From contig CAZCDS010000102.1 in assembly GCA_964497585.1 (NCBI GenBank), positions 1 to 15,557 of the forward strand: a stretch of 15,557 nt of DNA, written 5' to 3'. Of this stretch, positions 12,837 to 15,557 are shown one piece after another; within the stretch, counting starts at the first letter, position 1; each line of letters starts with the position of its first letter. The stretch is from CAZCDS01 sp964497585 (GTDB taxonomy: Bacteria; Desulfobacterota; Desulfomonilia; Desulfomonilales; Desulfomonilaceae). Made by a program: the position numbers and the translations under genes. The notes under the pieces were generated by a model, which was given only the letters and a program-made list of their open reading frames with translations, was not told where the DNA came from and did no database searches.

Positions 12837-13350
12837 CGGTTAACTATGAAAGGCGCATACTATGTCATTGAGAATACAGACGGAAAAATGGGTGATATGG
12901 TCTTGATGTTACTGAATATAATCGCCTTAGTCCGACTTCACAAGTCAGGACGCATCTCTTGATTAACCGCTCTGCTAGAGGATTAACTGGTGATCTGCGT
13001 ATGAGACGAATGTCAAAATATTGGGCACTCTATCCCAGGAGATAGGAATCGCCGATACCAATTATGGAGGTAACCTCCAGCTTCGCAGTCGATGGGGAAA
13101 GCTCCCAGGAAGGGGCCCACTCGTCGGATTTGCGTGGACTATCAGACGGCAGGGAGGCTAGAGGGGATCTAGGGGCTTGTTTGTAGCGAGGGGGCCCGTA
13201 CCCGAAGGCACTCGCGAGTTCTCTTATCCAATCCGGCTGTGTCAATTTTGTGTCAATCGGTCCTGATTCGTTGTGGATTGTCGTGGTTTTGTGTCAATGG
13301 GCGTCTGGGTAACATGTTGATATTGTTGTACCTACCCCCTCCTGTCTCAG
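12837..13350. other. Non-coding end of element A
   Basis: No convincing gene. A 38-codon frame at 12847-12963 on the plus strand lacks a ribosome-binding site. A leftward frame at 13030-13245 needs a TTG start and has no domain; it may be a decayed 3' fragment. The right end carries the TGTGTCAAT repeats and adjoins the attachment core. Confidence 0.5.
13238..13298 (+). repeat. TGTGTCAAT repeats, possible integrase arm sites
   Basis: TGTGTCAAT occurs at 13238-13246, 13249-13257 and 13290-13298, all in the same orientation. The last two share TTTTGTGTCAAT. They lie 53 to 113 bases from the tRNA-derived core. Arm-type sites for tyrosine integrases are short direct repeats at this kind of distance. 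The role is inferred. Confidence 0.5.
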
Positions 13351-13396
13351 ATTCCTAATCCGCAGGTCGCAGGTTCGATCCCTGCCGGGGGTACCA
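13351..13396 (+). other. Attachment core: 3' half of tRNA-Arg(CCT)
   Basis: The 46 bases fit the tRNA part from anticodon loop to CCA. Anticodon loop TTCCTAA (anticodon CCT, 13354-13356), 3' anticodon stem TCCGC, five-base variable loop, T stem GCAGG/CCTGC with loop TTCGATC (13369-13385), 3' acceptor strand CGGGGGT, discriminator A and CCA follow in order. The bases to the left do not pair with TCCGC or with the acceptor strand, so this is not a complete tRNA gene. Tyrosine integrases commonly use the 3' half of tRNA genes as att. The complete integrase ends within this sequence. It is therefore the junction between element A and element B. Confidence 0.85.
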
Positions 13397-14503
13397 AAGA
13401 AACGCTAAGATACCGCGGAATTGTAAGTCTCTTGCTCGGCGGTTTTCTTTTTCAGGACCACGAGTGCGGGACTTTTCACCGCAAACCCTGTTGGCAGACT
13501 CGATAAGGTTCCGTAATTCCGGCGCGGAGTAGTGGGTTGTCACCCTTTCGGACTTATGCCCGAGGAGGTCCTGACGGTCCTCGAAAGAGACCCCTGCAGC
13601 CCGCAACCTCCGGCCGAAGGTATGTTTCAAGTCATGCACGCGGACATCGGGGAGACCGGCCCGTTCTCTTGCACGCTTCCAACCGCTCGTCAGCATGGCC
13701 CGCAATGGCTTCCCCCGGTAGGAAAAGACATACACCGGATGCACGCCTCGCATCTCCTGGATCACGGCCCGCGCTATCCTGTTGAGCACGACAAGCCGGT
13801 CTTGCCGGTTCTTGACCTGTTCCGCAGGGATAATGAAGACGCTCGTCTCCATCTCGGAGACCGGAACCTCCCACTCCCACCGCAACTTGCATACTTCCTG
13901 GTCACGGCACCCCGTGTTGACCGTGAACAAGGCCATCTTCGCCAGGTACGGGGGAAGCTCGCCGAATAACCGGAACTGCTCTTCCCAAGAGAGAGGGTAG
14001 GGCGGTTTCTTGTCATCCTCTCTCAAGAGCTTGATCTTGGGAGCGTGATCGAGCCAAGTCCGGTCGTATTCGTCCATCCATTCACTTGCCGCAAGGTTCA
14101 GGATACGGCGCGTTACCTGGAGCCCGTAGTTGATCGTCCGTTTCTTCCAACCGGCCTGTCGCCGGTCATCAATGTACGCCTGCAGCGTCCCCATGTGGAC
14201 ACCTTTCAGGGGAAGGTCTCCGATAAAGGAGTCAAGCAGCTTGAGCAGTCCTGCATCCCTCCCGATGCTTGCTTTCGTTGCCTCATTGAGGTACTTTGTG
14301 GCCGCTTCTCGAAAGATGCGTTGCGGTTGAACACCATAGATACTGGCCTGTCGGATTTCCTCGATTCGACGGGCTAAGTATTCTTCGGCCCTCTTGAGGT
14401 CGCTTTCTCCAGCGCTTTCGCAAACTCGGCGGCCCCTGATTTTTTTGTCGATGTGCCAGACGCCGCCCCTCTTGAACAACCCTCGGGTCTTTGCTTGCGC
14501 CAC
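13355..14503 (-). CDS. int: Tyrosine integrase of element B, 382 aa
   Basis: Start GTG 14503 lies after AAAGGAGGCAAGGAGCC. Residues 8-60 form an N-terminal arm-binding part, about 65-150 the SAM-like core-binding domain, and 165-335 the catalytic domain with R200 (NTGCR), K231 (VKNRQD), H290-x-x-K293 (HDLKHTFG), H316 (LLGHKS) and Y325 (THYS). Lys in place of the usual box II Arg is common in this integrase group and does not imply inactivity. The last residues, WYPRQGSNLRPAD, are encoded by the antisense strand of the tRNA half, placing gene and target together. It integrates and, with the excisionase, excises the element. It overlaps the excisionase gene, as does the broken copy at 32-181. 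Confidence 0.95.
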   Translation of the reverse strand: MAQAKTRGLFKRGGVWHIDKKIRGRRVCESAGESDLKRAEEYLARRIEEIRQASIYGVQPQRIFREAATKYLNEATKASIGRDAGLLKLLDSFIGDLPLKGVHMGTLQAYIDDRRQAGWKKRTINYGLQVTRRILNLAASEWMDEYDRTWLDHAPKIKLLREDDKKPPYPLSWEEQFRLFGELPPYLAKMALFTVNTGCRDQEVCKLRWEWEVPVSEMETSVFIIPAEQVKNRQDRLVVLNRIARAVIQEMRGVHPVYVFSYRGKPLRAMLTSGWKRARERAGLPDVRVHDLKHTFGRRLRAAGVSFEDRQDLLGHKSERVTTHYSAPELRNLIESANRVCGEKSRTRGPEKENRRARDLQFRGILAFLWYPRQGSNLRPAD

Positions 14504-14718
14504 GGCTCCTTGCCTCCTTTCTGCTTGGCCGGGCGCCCGTTGCGATCCTTATAGTGGTCGAACCAGCGGTCCAGGTCAAGACGGTCGAATCCTACTCCCT
14601 GCCTTCCAATCGGAATTTCAATGAGATAAGGCCGCACTTCAGCATTGAACCGATTGCGGTCCATCCCGAGATACTCGGGAGCGTCACGAAGACGGATGCA
14701 ACGCGGTTGAAAGTCCAT
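14374..14718 (-). CDS. Excisionase-like HTH protein (element B copy)
   Basis: A 114-aa protein. ATG 14718 gives the same MDFQPR beginning and the same length as the homologue at 52-396; a GTG two codons upstream is also possible. The N-terminal 50 residues contain IRLRDAPEYLGMDRNRFN and FDRLDLDRW, the MerR/AlpA-like helix-turn-helix and closing helix. The second half is basic and flexible. It starts two bases after the stop of the severed GHKL gene and overlaps the integrase by 130 bases, so excisionase and integrase are made from one message. The role in directionality is inferred. Confidence 0.8.
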   Translation of the reverse strand: MDFQPRCIRLRDAPEYLGMDRNRFNAEVRPYLIEIPIGRQGVGFDRLDLDRWFDHYKDRNGRPAKQKGGKEPWRKQRPEGCSRGAASGTSTKKSGAAEFAKALEKATSRGPKNT

Positions 14719-14720
14719 CG

Positions 14721-14951
14721 TCACTCTTCGCCCATCTCACCCCGGCCGCTGTCATAGATCCCCAGGACATCTCCTTGCGCCACCACATCAACCCTCTTGA
14801 TCGCGATGTCGTTGATTGCATCAAGGGCGTTGTCCAGGATCTCCTTGAGGATCGCAGCCGTCCACAGGGTCTCCGGAAGGCCAGTGAGTGTCCTCAACCC
14901 GTCCCTTCTGAAATACTCCGCGTCTCGCCTTGTTTCTAGGACTTCACGCAT
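14721..14951 (-). pseudogene. Severed GHKL ATPase N-terminus, 76 aa
   Basis: The reading frame contains two signature boxes of GHKL (Bergerat-fold) ATPases such as topoisomerase VI subunit B and MutL: ILKEILDNALDA (E37, N41, D44) and YDSGRG (D67, G69, G71). Family members continue for hundreds of residues, with a G2 box, lid and transducer domain, but here the frame ends five codons after G71, directly at the excisionase gene. A functional ATPase is not possible from this alone. Most likely a larger gene was cut when the excisionase-integrase module joined. ATG 14951 overlaps the 36-aa ORF. A short peptide of a different, retained role cannot be excluded. Confidence 0.65.
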
Positions 14952-15054
14952 TCAGCTCTTTCCGTTTTCTGTAAAACTCCAGTTTTTCGTTTTTGACCGG
15001 AGACATGTATTCGGGGCCAACCCAGGACCGCGTTTTTACAAATTTCAGCCTCAT
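14944..15054 (-). CDS. Small basic ORF, 36 aa
   Basis: ATG 15054 follows AGGTGGGG. The 36 codons give a basic peptide (begins MRLKFVKTRSWVGPEYMSP) and end by overlapping the next start by eight bases. No family is recognised. Good ribosome-binding site and coupling support it; shortness lowers confidence. Confidence 0.45.
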   Translation of the reverse strand: MRLKFVKTRSWVGPEYMSPVKNEKLEFYRKRKELNA

Positions 15055-15072
15055 CCCCACCTGCACGCCCCC

Positions 15073-15264
15073 TCATTGCACACTGGCCTCTTCCCCAACT
15101 GCCTCGGCGGCCTCACGGATCGCCATTGCACAGGTGTCCTGGACATCCGGGTCGGCCTGGGCCCAGTCAATGAACGGCGCAATTTCACGGACGGCAAGCA
15201 TGAGACCGTGCAACGCACCCGAGAGGATTTGCGCCCGCGTATTCAGTGGTCCGGGCACCGTCAC
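15073..15264 (-). CDS. Small helical protein shared with element A, 63 aa
   Basis: The start is GTG 15264, overlapping the stop of the ribbon-helix-helix gene (GTGA); a second GTG is two codons later. The sequence matches the protein at 742-942: ILSGALHG, central IDW, then DTCAMAIREAAEAVGE. The function is unknown; the fold is probably helical. Being upstream of excisionase and integrase in both elements, it is probably part of the shared integration-end module rather than cargo. Confidence 0.7.
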   Translation of the reverse strand: MTVPGPLNTRAQILSGALHGLMLAVREIAPFIDWAQADPDVQDTCAMAIREAAEAVGEEASVQ

Positions 15265-15434
15265 AATTTCAGGCCGGCCTTACTCTCCAACCGGTCAAGG
15301 CCCTCTCGGATGAACCGGCGGAGGAGATAGGACATTGTCACGTCATGGTCGACTGCCGCGCGTTTCAGTCGTTTCCAAACTGCGGGGTCGATCTGAAAAG
15401 AACGAACTGTCGTCTTTAATTCCGTCTTAGACAT
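15261..15434 (-). CDS. Ribbon-helix-helix (CopG/Arc-like) regulator, 57 aa
   Basis: ATG 15434 lies six bases after AAGGAG; the adjacent ATG at 15437 is an alternative. The peptide has a short N-terminal strand (KTTVRSFQID), helix A (PAVWKRLKRAAVDHD), a turn (VTMS) and helix B (YLLRRFIREGLDRL), the standard ribbon-helix-helix fold. Such proteins bind DNA as dimers through the strand and often repress their own operon. It is the first gene of the element B operon visible here and overlaps the next by four bases. Its leader contains a 13-base G run. Confidence 0.7.
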   Translation of the reverse strand: MSKTELKTTVRSFQIDPAVWKRLKRAAVDHDVTMSYLLRRFIREGLDRLESKAGLKL

Positions 15435-15437
15435 CAT

Positions 15438-15557
15438 GTTCTCCTTTGTGTTCTGCGCGTCCGTCGGTAGCTGGGGGGGGGGGGGCTGGGAGGCGCATAA
15501 ATAGGTGGTGGGCGGTCAATTTTATCGTAATCGGGGTAATTTTTTGCATCGATCCGA
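15438..15557. other. Leader with G13 tract
   Basis: Upstream of the ribbon-helix-helix gene are a run of 13 G (15473-15485) and an AT-rich segment (15518-15547) likely to hold the promoter, though no clean -35/-10 pair stands out. The run could vary in length by slippage. Confidence 0.4.

Noticed and set aside
12847..12963. Rightward 38-codon frame with a hydrophobic middle
   Set aside because: No ribosome-binding site and no supporting context.
13030..13245. Leftward 71-codon frame left of the attachment site
   Set aside because: It needs a TTG start located in the repeats and has no domain; at most a decayed gene end.
13321..13396. A complete tRNA gene
   Set aside because: Only the part from anticodon loop to CCA fits; the bases upstream do not pair with the anticodon stem or the acceptor strand.

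Overview
The window looks like accessory mobile DNA from a moderately GC-rich bacterium. It is probably Gram-negative, but nothing here fixes the taxon: there is no rRNA, complete tRNA or housekeeping gene. Translation signals are strong (AGGAG/GGAGG, some GTG and TTG starts), genes are short and tightly overlapped, and most read leftward. No capsid, terminase, relaxase or type IV secretion gene is visible. The best description is one nearly complete, self-replicating integrated element (A) followed by the integration end of a related second element (B). This resembles a phage-satellite or integrative mobilisable island more than a complete prophage or conjugative element.

Element A runs from about 1 to 13350. 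At its left edge an excisionase-like gene (52-396) overlaps a 49-codon remnant of a tyrosine integrase (32-181). Rightward lie small, translationally coupled leftward genes (399-2386), then a 13-copy AGTGAAC/GTTCACT iteron region with an AT-rich tract (2450-2655). Next is a 648-aa primase-helicase with CHC2 zinc, Toprim, RecA-like ATPase and C-terminal winged-helix parts (2670-4616). Upstream of it are three DNA-binding regulators (4642-5827) with two copies of one palindromic operator, a Xer-like tyrosine recombinase (6131-7075) coupled to a DUF2786/DprA-winged-helix protein (7060-7800), and a 73-aa protein (7844-8065). A roughly 1-kb non-coding, compositionally odd interval (8066-9095) separates this leftward block from a rightward cargo block: HigB-type toxin, XRE plus ImmA/IrrE antitoxin, and an unrecognised 162-aa protein (9096-11126). 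Facing it is a three-gene leftward operon (11324-12632) with its own promoter, palindromic site and long leader hairpin, encoding two unrecognised and possibly paralogous proteins and a double-HTH regulator.

At 13351-13396 lies the 3' half of a tRNA-Arg(CCT) gene, from anticodon loop to CCA, with no matching 5' half. It is preceded by three TGTGTCAAT repeats and it forms the last codons of a complete integrase (13355-14503). This is an attachment site. Element B starts there with integrase, excisionase, a severed GHKL ATPase N-terminus, a 36-aa ORF, a small helical protein and a ribbon-helix-helix regulator. The excisionase, the integrase N-terminus and the small helical protein are homologous to genes at the left edge of A, so two related elements appear to be stacked in tandem at one tRNA site, with A's own integrase broken.

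The most striking points are the dead/live integrase pair, the self-contained iteron replicon with a candidate initiator domain fused to the helicase, and the unknown genes of the two cargo blocks.
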